This document shows, one piece after another, positions 23,658-30,932 of a stretch of 32,762 nucleotides of DNA. Both the position numbers and the translations under genes were made by a program. Numbering within the stretch: position 1 is the first letter of the stretch; every line of letters begins with the position of its first letter. The stretch is from positions 1 through 32,762 of the forward strand of contig NZ_JOFS01000056.1 of NCBI RefSeq assembly GCF_000719285.1, read 5' to 3'. The notes under the pieces are model-generated. The model was not told where the DNA came from. It did not search any database and worked only from the letters and a program-made list of their open reading frames with translations. This stretch comes from Streptomyces bicolor (GTDB taxonomy: Bacteria; Actinomycetota; Actinomycetes; Streptomycetales; Streptomycetaceae).

Positions 23658-23822
23658 GTCATCTCCGGTGGAGTGAGGTGGATGCGATGCGTGCAAGGTC
23701 GACCCCTTACGCCTGCCGACCCCTTGCGCGTAAGGGAGATTAAGTAGGAAATGCCCCAAATCATCCTGCGGCGCGCCGAGTTTCGCGATCTTGCACCGGG
23801 ATGACGTCGTGCGAGGGGCAGG

Positions 23823-24536
23823 TCAGGAGAGCGCCGGCTTGGCCACGCGGAACGCGAACTGGCCGCAGTACGTGAGCTTGCGCAGGTTCACCAGGGCCGT
23901 CGTGCGGCGGCCGTGCTTCGCCCAGTCGTCGATCTCGGTGTTCAGCGGGGACTGCTCGTCCCAGTACCGGCTGTACTCGGGTGGCCGGCCGAGGTAGCTG
24001 CGCATGATCAGCGCGACCCCGTCGAGCGAGGGCCGGATCTCCTCCAGTGCCAGCCCCGCCTCCTCGACCAGGACCCGGAAGCCGTACGGCGTGTAGTTCC
24101 ACAGACTGAAGGAGTGGTACGGCTCGAACTGGGACGTCGACCCGATGAACCGGCCGCCGGGCACCAGCACACGGGCGATCTCGGCCAGCAGTTCGCGCGG
24201 GCGGGCGACATGTTCGAAGACCTGGTGGGAATAGATCAGCGGGAGCGAGTCCGAGCCCATGGGGAGGTGGACGCCGTCGTAGTGCACCACCGGGTCGCCG
24301 CCCGGTGTGCGCTGCCCGGCCTCCGGCGAGTCCCGGATGTCCACACCGACCCACCGCACCAGCGGGTCGTGCCTGCGGAAGAGCCTCGCGGACGTGCCGC
24401 GGCCGCACCCCAGGTCGACGACCAGCCCGGGTGCGCCGGGGGCGCCCATCACCTCGTCGACGTAGTACCGCGAGGTGACCTGGCGGGCGTGGTCGTCGGG
24501 GATGCAGTCCCGCATGAGCTCCCAGAGGGTCGCCAT
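23823..24536 (-). CDS. Class I SAM-dependent methyltransferase
   Basis: 237 residues; substrate unknown. Motif I VVDLGCGRGTSARLF (about residues 39-53), acidic end of strand 2 WVGVDIRDSPEAG, DGVHLPMGSDSLPLIYSHQVFEHV (motif for post-I and motif II), and EIARVLVPGGRFIGSTSQFEPYHSFSLWNYTPYGF (about 120-155) follow the Methyltransf_11 pattern. The C-terminal part binds substrate and is not conserved enough to name. ATG 24536 has no ribosome-binding site; TAGCAT lies 7 bases upstream (leaderless layout). Monocistronic, facing the secreted-protein gene across a 165-base gap. Confidence 0.9.
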   Translation of the reverse strand: MATLWELMRDCIPDDHARQVTSRYYVDEVMGAPGAPGLVVDLGCGRGTSARLFRRHDPLVRWVGVDIRDSPEAGQRTPGGDPVVHYDGVHLPMGSDSLPLIYSHQVFEHVARPRELLAEIARVLVPGGRFIGSTSQFEPYHSFSLWNYTPYGFRVLVEEAGLALEEIRPSLDGVALIMRSYLGRPPEYSRYWDEQSPLNTEIDDWAKHGRRTTALVNLRKLTYCGQFAFRVAKPALS

Positions 24537-24543
24537 GCTTTTG

Positions 24544-24564
24544 ATGCTACGAACACATAGTGTT
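24544..24564 (-). promoter_or_regulatory. Methyltransferase promoter and operator-like repeat
   Basis: On the minus strand TAGCAT (24544-24549) sits 7 bases before the ATG. Immediately upstream is the inverted repeat AACAC-ATA-GTGTT (24552-24564, plus-strand reading), placed where a repressor would block RNA polymerase. Confidence 0.45.
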
Positions 24565-24586
24565 ATGCGCGAATTACACTGTGCTG

Positions 24587-26086
24587 TCAGTGTGCTTCGC
24601 TGTCGGCGCGCGTTGTCGTCAGCGCGGGGCCGACGCCCGACATGTCATGCGCCGTCACGCTGTTGCGGTCCGCGACCGAGCGGCCCAGGGCGTGGTGCGG
24701 CCACAGGCCCGCGGCGACGCGGCGGCTGCGCTCGTTCCACTGGCGGGCCGCCGGGGCGTCGGCCTTGTAGTGGTTGAGGGCGTAACCGCCGGAGTGGATG
24801 CGCAGGAGCGTGAAGCCGCCCGGGTACTCCTTGGCGGCGGCCACCTCCTGCTGGGTGACGTGTGGGGCCCGCACCAGCGGCGTGCGCTTGTTGCGGTGGG
24901 TGTGGCCCGCGTGGTGGAGGAAGACACCGGGCGCGGCCGCGTAGGCGTCGACGATCGCGCGGGCCTGGCGGCGCTCCAGGCACTGGCCGCGGGTCACCGG
25001 GAACACGGAGTCCCGCACGGTCAGCGGATGGTGACCGAACACCAGCGTCGGCTGATCCGGCTGCTCCCTCAACCGCGCCCGGAACCATGCCAGTTGGTCC
25101 GGCCCGAGCCCGCCCGCGTCGGCGCCGTTGCCGGACTTGGCGTAGGTGTCGAGGCCGATGATCCGCAGCCCGCCGAGGTCGTGGGCGAAGAACCCGGTGC
25201 CGTCGCCGCCGCCCGGGAACGTGGTGTGGAAGGCGTCGTCCCGGGAGCGGTCGTGGTTGCCGCGTACGACGAAGTAGTCCCGCCCGTGCGTGCCGAAGCC
25301 GTCCAGGATGCGACGGGCCTCGCGCAGGTCGACGGCCGCGCCGCCCGCCGAGATGTCGCCCCCGGCCAGCAGCACGTCCGCGCCGCGCCGCCTGGCCTCC
25401 TCGACCAGGGCCCGGCTCATCAGCTCCGGATAGGGCGCGCGCCCCGGCTGCTGGACCACCCCGCGCGGCAGGGGCAGGCCACCGATCAGGCCCGCGGTGG
25501 TCTCGCCGAGGTGCAGGTCGTTGCAGAGCGCGATCGACAGCAGGTGGCGGCCGGGCGGGGGCTGCGGGGTGGTGAAGGAGTACGGGCCGCCGCCGAAGCC
25601 CAGCCCGAACGTCGACGTGCCCACCGCGTTGCCGCGCACCAGGTGCAGCGGGGTGGGCGTGGCGGCCACACCGCGTGAACGGGCCTGGTAGTAGTACGTC
25701 TGCCCCGGCTCCAGGTCCGTGAGCTCGACCTGGTGGTGAGCGGTCGGCCGGCCCTCGGAGGCGGTGCGGTTGAGCCGGGACGGGTGGGTGCCGTAGACGA
25801 CCTCGCCCTCGGTGATCGCGGGCAGGGGGTGACCCAGGCCGTCGTTGGTGCCGGGGATGCCGGTGTACCAGGTGACGACCGCGCGGTCCTCGGTGAGGGT
25901 GACCAGTTCCAGGTTGACGGCGGTCAGGTCGTCGGGGTGATGGGAGCGCGCCTGCCGCATGGCGGCGGAGGCCGTCCGCAGCAGGGCGGGGGCGAGGCGC
26001 GCGCCGGAGCGCAGCACCTCGCAGGGGCCGGGGAAGGCCGACAGGGCCGCGAGAGCGGGGAGGTGAGCGGAGAAACAGCAGCGCAT
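24587..26086 (-). CDS. Metallophosphoesterase
   Basis: 499 residues from ATG 26086 (GAGG just upstream); an earlier in-frame ATG at 26230 would add a Pro-rich non-conserved stretch. N-terminal part has a purple-acid-phosphatase-like FN3 domain (AVNLELVTLTEDRAVVTWYTG ... VELTDLEPGQTYYYQARS, about residues 55-135). The metallo-phosphatase domain follows with every metal-binding motif: LCNDLHLGE (D-x-H), LLAGGDISAGG (GD), VVRGNHDRSRDD (GNHD), VFGHHPL, and HAGHTHRNK (GHxH). No signal peptide, so cytosolic or exported by another route. Substrate unknown. Confidence 0.92.
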   Translation of the reverse strand: MRCCFSAHLPALAALSAFPGPCEVLRSGARLAPALLRTASAAMRQARSHHPDDLTAVNLELVTLTEDRAVVTWYTGIPGTNDGLGHPLPAITEGEVVYGTHPSRLNRTASEGRPTAHHQVELTDLEPGQTYYYQARSRGVAATPTPLHLVRGNAVGTSTFGLGFGGGPYSFTTPQPPPGRHLLSIALCNDLHLGETTAGLIGGLPLPRGVVQQPGRAPYPELMSRALVEEARRRGADVLLAGGDISAGGAAVDLREARRILDGFGTHGRDYFVVRGNHDRSRDDAFHTTFPGGGDGTGFFAHDLGGLRIIGLDTYAKSGNGADAGGLGPDQLAWFRARLREQPDQPTLVFGHHPLTVRDSVFPVTRGQCLERRQARAIVDAYAAAPGVFLHHAGHTHRNKRTPLVRAPHVTQQEVAAAKEYPGGFTLLRIHSGGYALNHYKADAPAARQWNERSRRVAAGLWPHHALGRSVADRNSVTAHDMSGVGPALTTTRADSEAH

Positions 26087-26437
26087 GTCCTCGATGTGGC
26101 CCAGAGCGGTTAACGGGGGAGGTGGCGGTGGCGGCGGGGCCAGGTCCGGTGCGCGACATCTCCATGGAACGCGACATCTCCATGGAAGCAGGGCGAAGGC
26201 GGTCACCGAAGCGAGTGTGCCGAGTCTCACTGATCCCGAGTTGAGGTTTTTGCTCCGGGACTACGATCGGGGCGGCGGGCCGGCGAGGGTCATCGAGGGG
26301 GCGGGGGTCAGGCGACGATCTCGCAGGCGACGCAGTCCTGTTCACGGGCGTCCATGCGCAAAAGCATGCCCATCCCGACTGGTCGTCGGTGCCCTCTCGG
26401 GCGCACCCTGGAAGCAGGTCTTCCGGAGGTGATCGTC
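26087..26437. other. Gap with 18-bp tandem repeat
   Basis: No gene is supported here. GCGACATCTCCATGGAA occurs twice in tandem (26153-26169 and 26171-26187, period 18) about 70 bases upstream of the phosphoesterase start. A G-rich run lies near 26110-26140. The rest has no clear feature apart from the ribosome-binding site of the next gene. Confidence 0.6.
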
Positions 26438-26713
26438 ATGATGCACACCGCAGTGGGATGGCATGTCGAGCTGGAGTTCCAGGAGGACGACCAGCACACG
26501 CGGGCGGTCGCGATGGTGCGTCTGCCCGACGGCTCCGAGGTGCGGGCCCACGGGAACGCCACACGGCACCACACCGACTCCAATCAGCCACGGGTGGGTG
26601 AGGAGATCGCCGGGGCGCGGGCGCTGAACGAGCTCGCTATGCAGTTGCTCACCAAGGCACATGGGGAGATCGATCAGGCTTCGGGGCGGACCTCGCATCC
26701 GATCCACGTTTGA
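26438..26713 (+). CDS. DUF1876 domain protein
   Basis: 91 residues from ATG 26438 (GGAGG 8 bases upstream; ATG 26441 also possible). Small basic-acidic beta/alpha protein: WHVELEFQEDDQHTRAVAMVRLPDGSEVRAHGNATRHHTDSNQPRVGEEIAGARALNELAMQLLTKAHGEIDQ. This matches the actinobacterial DUF1876 (dsRBD-like fold) pattern, with the strand-turn-strand first half and a C-terminal helix. Function unknown in the family. Stands alone between the phosphoesterase and the convergent serine hydrolase. Confidence 0.85.
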   Translation: MMHTAVGWHVELEFQEDDQHTRAVAMVRLPDGSEVRAHGNATRHHTDSNQPRVGEEIAGARALNELAMQLLTKAHGEIDQASGRTSHPIHV

Positions 26714-26778
26714 CGCCGTCGGTTGGGCCGGTCCGCGATCGAGGGTGCCGCGATAGGTCGTATGGCGGCTGCGGCGCC

Positions 26779-26818
26779 GTCGTGGCTGGTCGCGCAGTTC
26801 CCCGCGCCCCTAAGGGCG
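26779..26818. repeat. Dispersed Streptomyces intergenic repeat
   Basis: The segment starting GTCGTGGCTGGTCGCGCAG and ending in the hairpin CGCCC-CTAA-GGGCG (26805-26818) is a motif I recall as widespread between Streptomyces genes. Here it lies between convergent genes and may act as a terminator. Confidence 0.6.
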
Positions 26819-26864
26819 ATGTCCGACCGCCCGCAACGTGGGCGCCGAGCGGCCACCACGTCGG

Positions 26865-28037
26865 CTATGCCAGCGCCGCCCTGACCGCCCGTACCAACCC
26901 CTGCGCCCTCGGATCCGCCGTCACCGTCCTGCGGAAGCCGTTCGTCACATAGCCGAACGCGATGCCCGTCTCCGGGTCGGCGAAGCCGAGGGCGCCGCCG
27001 CGGCCGGGGTGGCCGAAGGAGCCGGGGCCCAGCAGGGGCGACGCGGTGCCGTGGAGCATGTAGCCGAGGCCGAAGCGGGTGTTCACGATCAGGACGCGGT
27101 CCGGGCCGGCCGACTCCTCGGCGCGAGCCAGTTCCACCGTCGCCGGGTCGAAGAGCCGTACGCCGTCGACCTCGCCGATCAGCGCCGCGTACACGCGGGC
27201 CAGACCGTCGGCCGTGGCGATGCCGTTCGTCGCGGGGAGGGCGGCGGCGCGGTAGGCGGGGTCGTTCTGGTCCGGGAAAGGGGTGATCGCGGCGAACGCG
27301 CGGCGCGTCAGGGAGTCCGGGTTGTCGTAGGCCTCGGTGACGGAGCGCTTGGGGCGGGAGCGCAGGGCGCCCGTCGGCTCCGGGCCCTCGACCCGGCCGG
27401 TACGGCCCACCCGGCCCGCCTCCGCCTCCGGCAGCCCGAGCCACAGCTCGGCGCCCAGCGGGCCGGTGACCTCCGCCGCGAGCCACTCGCCGGCCCACTG
27501 CCCGGTCACGCGCCGGACCAGCTCGTCGAGCATCCAGCCGTACGTCAGCGCGTGATACCCGTGATCGGTGCCCGGCTCCCACGCGGGCGCCTGCGCGGCC
27601 ACCGCCTCGGGACCGCGGTGCGGGTCCAGCGCCTCCTCCGGCGTGAGCGGGCGGTCCAGGGCCGGGAGCCCGGCGCGATGGTTCAGCACATGCCGGACCA
27701 GCAGCCGCTCCTTGCCGTGCGCCTTGAACTGCGGCCAGTACGCGCTCACCGGCGCGTCCAGGTCCAGCTCACCGCGCTGGTGCAGGAGGAGGAGTACGGC
27801 GGCCGCGACGCCCTTGGTCGCCGACCGCACGACCTGTGCGGTGCCGGGCTGCCACGGCTCCGTGCCGTCGATGTCCTTGGTGCCGGCCCACAGGTCGACG
27901 ACCTTGCGCCCCTCGCGGTACACGGCCACGGCCGCGCCCCGTTCCCCCAGCGCGGCGAAGTTCCGGGTGAACGCCTCCCTGACCGGCTCGAAGCCCTCGG
28001 CCACTGTGCCGTTCACGTCCACGCCCGTGCTCCTCAC
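26865..28037 (-). CDS. Serine hydrolase, beta-lactamase/esterase fold
   Basis: 390 residues from GTG 28037 (CAGGGGA upstream; TTG 28040 is the alternative). Class-C beta-lactamase fold: the catalytic S-x-x-K is VVRSATKGVAAAVL (Ser-Ala-Thr-Lys, about residues 71-74), the Tyr of the second motif lies in GYHALTYGWMLDEL (about 160), and FGHPGRGGALGFADPETGIAFGYVTNGF is the third-motif region (HPGRGG in place of KTG), as in EstB-like esterases. No signal peptide, so an intracellular esterase or peptidase-like hydrolase is more likely than an antibiotic-resistance lactamase. Confidence 0.92.
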   Translation of the reverse strand: MRSTGVDVNGTVAEGFEPVREAFTRNFAALGERGAAVAVYREGRKVVDLWAGTKDIDGTEPWQPGTAQVVRSATKGVAAAVLLLLHQRGELDLDAPVSAYWPQFKAHGKERLLVRHVLNHRAGLPALDRPLTPEEALDPHRGPEAVAAQAPAWEPGTDHGYHALTYGWMLDELVRRVTGQWAGEWLAAEVTGPLGAELWLGLPEAEAGRVGRTGRVEGPEPTGALRSRPKRSVTEAYDNPDSLTRRAFAAITPFPDQNDPAYRAAALPATNGIATADGLARVYAALIGEVDGVRLFDPATVELARAEESAGPDRVLIVNTRFGLGYMLHGTASPLLGPGSFGHPGRGGALGFADPETGIAFGYVTNGFRRTVTADPRAQGLVRAVRAALA

Positions 28038-28113
28038 CAACTGTCCCCTGCCTGCGACAGTCAGTCCAACATGGGTACGCGGCCTTGGATTCCGTTGTGT
28101 GGCCGACGTCTCG

Positions 28114-28563
28114 CTACCCGAGCAGGATCGTGACGTCGATGTTGCCCCGGGTCGCGTTGGAGTACGGGCAGACGTCGTGCGCCGCGTCCACCAGCTTGGC
28201 GGCGATGTCCGCGTCCAGCACCGGCAGCGAGACGCTGAGGGCGACCGCGAGGCCGTAGCCGCGGTGCCTGTTGGGGCCTATGCCGACCTTCGCGGCGACC
28301 GTGGAGCCGGTGAGGTCGTAGCCCTCGCGATTGCCGACCAGGATCAGCGCGTTGTGGAAGCAGGAGCTGTACCCGGCGGCGAGGAGCTGCTCGGGGTTGG
28401 TGCCGTTGCCGTCGCCGCCCAGCTCCGGGGGCATCGCGACCTTGAGGTCGATCTGGCCGTCCTGGCTGGTGACATAGCCGTCCCGGCCGCCGTGCGCGGT
28501 GGCCTCGGCGACGTACATGATCTTCGTCGGACGGGTGTCCGGAGCGGTGCCCTCGTCGGTCAT
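28114..28563 (-). CDS. ohr: Organic hydroperoxide resistance protein
   Basis: Thiol peroxidase of the Ohr/OsmC family that detoxifies organic peroxides. 149 residues. The two redox cysteines are Cys68 (LAAGYSSCFHNAL) and Cys132 (AHDVCPYSNATRGNIDV); the PPELGGDGNGTNPEQLLAAGY block is diagnostic. ATG 28563 follows GAGGG. It is the last gene of the leftward set; its regulator OhrR lies directly upstream with a 133-base gap, so it probably has its own OhrR-controlled promoter as well as possible readthrough from the transporter operon. Confidence 0.95.
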   Translation of the reverse strand: MTDEGTAPDTRPTKIMYVAEATAHGGRDGYVTSQDGQIDLKVAMPPELGGDGNGTNPEQLLAAGYSSCFHNALILVGNREGYDLTGSTVAAKVGIGPNRHRGYGLAVALSVSLPVLDADIAAKLVDAAHDVCPYSNATRGNIDVTILLG

Positions 28564-28612
28564 GGCTGGCCCTCCCCCAGAAGCTGTATCAGTGTGCGGC
28601 TCCGCTGCGTGG

Positions 28613-28635
28613 GTGCACAACTACATCGTGCACAA
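28613..28635 (-). promoter_or_regulatory. ohr promoter repeat, likely OhrR site
   Basis: GTGCACAA occurs at 28613-28620 and 28628-28635 (15-base period), giving TTGTGCAC twice on the ohr strand, around TGTAGTTG, a possible -10. Position is right for an OhrR-type operator, but the sequence differs from the well-known TACAATT-type sites, so the assignment is an inference. Confidence 0.5.
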
Positions 28636-28696
28636 GATACTGGCTGGTAGGTATCCCGTGGTTACCCGGGGGTGGGCAACCATCGGTAACTCGAGA

Positions 28697-29170
28697 TCAG
28701 CAGCGGTTGCGCTCGGCGGCCGTCTGCGCCTTCTCCGCCAGCTGCCACAACTCCTCGCGCAACCGGGCGGCTTCCGGCCCGTCGAGCCCGGCCCCGGCGA
28801 GCAGCGCGCCCGGCACGCGAGCCGCCCGCTCCCGCAGCTCCTCCCCGCGCCCGGTGCACGCGACCAGCACCGAGCGCTCGTCGCGCGCCGCGCGTTCCCG
28901 GCGTACCAGCCCTGCCGCCTCCAGCCGCTTGAGCAACGGCGACACCGTGCCGTAGTCGAGCCGCAGCGCGCCGGCCAGCTCCTTCACCGTCGTCTTGCCG
29001 CGCTCCCACAGGACCAGCAGGACGAGGTACTGGGGATAGGTGAGGCCGAGTTCGTCGAGAAGCGGACGGTACGCGGCCGTCACCGCGCGCTGGGCGGCGT
29101 ACAGCGCGAAGCACAGCTGCTCCTCCAGCAGGAGCGAAGCGTCGTCGCTCGCGGGCTTCTCGTTCGTCAC
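28697..29170 (-). CDS. ohrR: MarR-family organic peroxide sensor OhrR
   Basis: 157-residue repressor. The N-terminal redox Cys is in EEQLCFALYAAQRAV (Cys 20), the hallmark of OhrR. Winged helix-turn-helix: TTVKELAGALRLDYGTVSPLLKRLEAAGLVRRERAARDERSVLVACTGRGEELRERAA (about residues 60-117). Other Cys residues are in VLVACTG and at the very end (AERNRC), possible partners for a disulfide of the 2-Cys type. GTG start at 29170 overlaps the nikO stop (GTGA), so it is translated from the transporter mRNA, while regulating ohr downstream. Confidence 0.94.
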   Translation of the reverse strand: MTNEKPASDDASLLLEEQLCFALYAAQRAVTAAYRPLLDELGLTYPQYLVLLVLWERGKTTVKELAGALRLDYGTVSPLLKRLEAAGLVRRERAARDERSVLVACTGRGEELRERAARVPGALLAGAGLDGPEAARLREELWQLAEKAQTAAERNRC

Positions 29171-29961
29171 GCGCCCTCCCCCACGCTCGAACCGGCTTCG
29201 CTCGGCTCGCGCGGGGGCACCCCCATCACGGAGCGCGGGTCGAAGCCGAACGGCAGCTCCAGCCGGTGGGCGCGCATCAGGTCGTCGTCCGCGAGGAGTT
29301 CGCCGGTCCTCCCGTCCGCCGCGATCACGCCCTCGCTGAGGATGAGGGAGCGGGGGCACAGCTCCAGGGCGTACGGCAGGTCGTGCGTGACCATGAGGAC
29401 CGTGACGTCCAACGAGCGCAGGATGTCGGCCAGTTCGCGGCGGGAGGCGGGGTCGAGGTTGGAGGAGGGTTCGTCGAGGACGAGGATCTCCGGTTCCATC
29501 GCGAGCACCGTCGCCACCGCGACCCGGCGCCGCTGGCCGAAGGAGAGGTGGTGCGGGGGCCGGTTCTTGAACTCCGCCATGCCGACCCGGTCGAGGGCCC
29601 GGTCGACGCGCTCCTCCAGCTCGGGTCCCTTCAGCCCGGCCGCCGCCGGCCCGAAGGCCACGTCCTCGCGGACCGTCGGCATGAAGAGCTGGTCGTCCGG
29701 GTCCTGGAACACGATCCCGACCCGGCGCCTGATCTCCGCCATGTGCTGCTTGCCGACGGGCAGCCCGGCGACCTTCACGGTGCCCGTACCGCCGGTCAGG
29801 ATGCCGTTGAGGTGCAGCACGAGGGTCGTCTTGCCGGCGCCGTTCGGGCCGAGCAGCGCGACCCGCTCGCCGCGCGCGACGGAGAAGTCCACGCCGAACA
29901 GGGCCTGGTGGCCGTCGGGGTAGGCGAAGGCGAGGCCGGAAACTTCCAGCGAGAATGTCAC
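29167..29961 (-). CDS. nikO: ECF-type nickel/cobalt transporter ATPase
   Basis: ATP-binding component that powers the NikMN/NikQ membrane complex. 264 residues from GTG 29961 (GGAGG upstream). Walker A LLGPNGAGKTTLVLHLNGIL (about residues 35-54), Q-loop VFQDPDDQLFMPTVREDVAFG (the PDDQ typical of this class), signature LSFGQRRRVAVATVLAMEPEILVLDEPSSNLDP (signature plus Walker B), and switch His VTHDLPYALEL. The last ~20 residues (MGVPPREPSEAGSSVGEGA) are encoded by a palindromic repeat that also provides the stop/ohrR overlap. Unlike nikMN/nikQ, it is separated from nikQ by 208 bases holding an IS remnant. Confidence 0.94.
   Translation of the reverse strand: MTFSLEVSGLAFAYPDGHQALFGVDFSVARGERVALLGPNGAGKTTLVLHLNGILTGGTGTVKVAGLPVGKQHMAEIRRRVGIVFQDPDDQLFMPTVREDVAFGPAAAGLKGPELEERVDRALDRVGMAEFKNRPPHHLSFGQRRRVAVATVLAMEPEILVLDEPSSNLDPASRRELADILRSLDVTVLMVTHDLPYALELCPRSLILSEGVIAADGRTGELLADDDLMRAHRLELPFGFDPRSVMGVPPREPSEAGSSVGEGA
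29173..29226. repeat. Short palindromic repeat at nikO 3' end
   Basis: GCCCTCCCCCACGCTCGAA, then CCGGCTTCGCTCGGCTCGCG, then GGGGGCACCCCCAT. Same repeat as 6336-6379 and, inverted and shorter by ten bases, 32679-32719. It is translated as the nikO tail. Confidence 0.75.
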
Positions 29962-30010
29962 CAAACCCTCCGAATCCCATCGCATGATCGGATACCCCCG
30001 ATCACGAGCG

Positions 30011-30173
30011 GTGCATTGCGAGAACCAAGCATGCACATTCCTTTTGGCGTTCGCTGTGCAAACCGGCCAGGTTCCGTCCCGGCTGGTGTTGAGGGAGTAA
30101 GACCTTTCAGGGCGCTGACCTGCGGGGCTTCCTGAGCCAGGAATCCCCCTGCTTCCGCTGGGGGAGGGTTCAA
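30011..30173 (+). mobile_element. IS200/IS605 (tnpB-type) 3'-end fossil
   Basis: Plus-strand reading shows a transposon right end: a nested hairpin GGGG-C-TTCCTG-AGC-CAGGAA-T-CCCC (about 30124-30148), then GGAATCCCCCT, a second stem CCCCC/GGGGG, GGAGGGT and TCAA at 30170-30173. From memory, this is the form of right ends of actinobacterial IS605 elements, where TCAA is the cleavage end and the overlapping RNA is the guide scaffold of TnpB. A frame ending at TGA 30133 reads NRPGSVPAGVEGVRPFRALTCGAS, like the ragged C-terminus of such TnpB proteins. The rest of tnpB is gone. GTGCAT...ATGCAC (30011-30036) may mark the left limit. Confidence 0.55.
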
Positions 30174-30931
30174 AGCGACCATCCCAGCAAACACACAACG
30201 AGAGCCGTGCCCGGGAGCGCGAGGGCGTACGACCACTGCGCCCGGGACGCGGTCACCTCGTCGATCACCGGCATCGAGCCGGCGTACCCGCGGCTGACCA
30301 TGGCCAGATGCACGCGCTCGCCGCGCTCGTAGGAGCGGATGAAGAGGGCGCCCGCCGTCTTCGCGAGCACGCTCCAGTGCCGCACGCCACTCGCCTCGAA
30401 GCCGCGCGACTCGCGTGCGATGCGCATCCGCCGCATCTCGTCCGTGATGACATCGCCGTACCGGATCATGAAGGACGCGATCTGCACGAGGAGCGGCGGG
30501 AGCTTCAACCGCTGGAGGCCGAGGAGCAGTTCGCGCAGCTCGGTGGTGGAGGCGAGCAGGACGGAGGCGGCGACGCCGAGCGTGCCCTTCGCCAGCACGT
30601 TCCAGGCACCCCACAGCCCGCTGACGCTCAGCGACATGCCCAGCACCTCGACGCGTTCGCCCTCCGCCACGAACGGCATCAGTACGGCGAATGCGACGAA
30701 CGGCACCTCGATCAGCAGCCGCTTGAGCAGGAACCCGGCGGGCACGCGCGCGGCGTACGCGACGAGCGCGAGCAGTACGGCGTACAGGCCGAACGCCCAC
30801 ATCGCCTCCCGCGGCGTGGACACGACCACGACCACGAAGGCGAAGACCGCCGCGAGCTTGGTGTGCGGAGGCAGGGCGTGCACGGGCGAGTGCCCGTGCC
30901 GGTAGAGCTTGTGCGCGTGCCCTGCGCCCAT
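30170..30931 (-). CDS. nikQ: ECF-type nickel/cobalt transporter permease
   Basis: T-component (CbiQ/NikQ) that couples the ATPase to the substrate-binding membrane protein. 253 residues, about six hydrophobic helices (AVFAFVVVVVSTP, WAFGLYAVLLALVAYA, VPFVAFAVLMPFV, others). The two coupling motifs with Ala-Arg-Gly-like pattern are IARESRGFE (about 169) and AMVSRGYAGSMP (about 208). ATG is one base after the nikMN stop. The final codons GWSL-stop run into the right end of the IS fossil: the TCAA of that end contains the stop, so the ancestral C-terminus was probably altered by the insertion. Helices and motifs are intact, so function is likely kept. Confidence 0.93.
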   Translation of the reverse strand: MGAGHAHKLYRHGHSPVHALPPHTKLAAVFAFVVVVVSTPREAMWAFGLYAVLLALVAYAARVPAGFLLKRLLIEVPFVAFAVLMPFVAEGERVEVLGMSLSVSGLWGAWNVLAKGTLGVAASVLLASTTELRELLLGLQRLKLPPLLVQIASFMIRYGDVITDEMRRMRIARESRGFEASGVRHWSVLAKTAGALFIRSYERGERVHLAMVSRGYAGSMPVIDEVTASRAQWSYALALPGTALVVCLLGWSL

Positions 30932-30932
30932 C

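Noticed and set aside
24645..26345. Long minus-strand frame of 566 codons overlapping the phosphoesterase
   Set aside because: Shifted by one base from the real frame; Pro/Arg/Ala-rich without motifs.
26308..26355. 15-codon minus-strand frame ending CVACEIVA, like a HIT-protein N-terminus
   Set aside because: Too short, no ribosome-binding site, and nothing HIT-like follows the stop in any frame.
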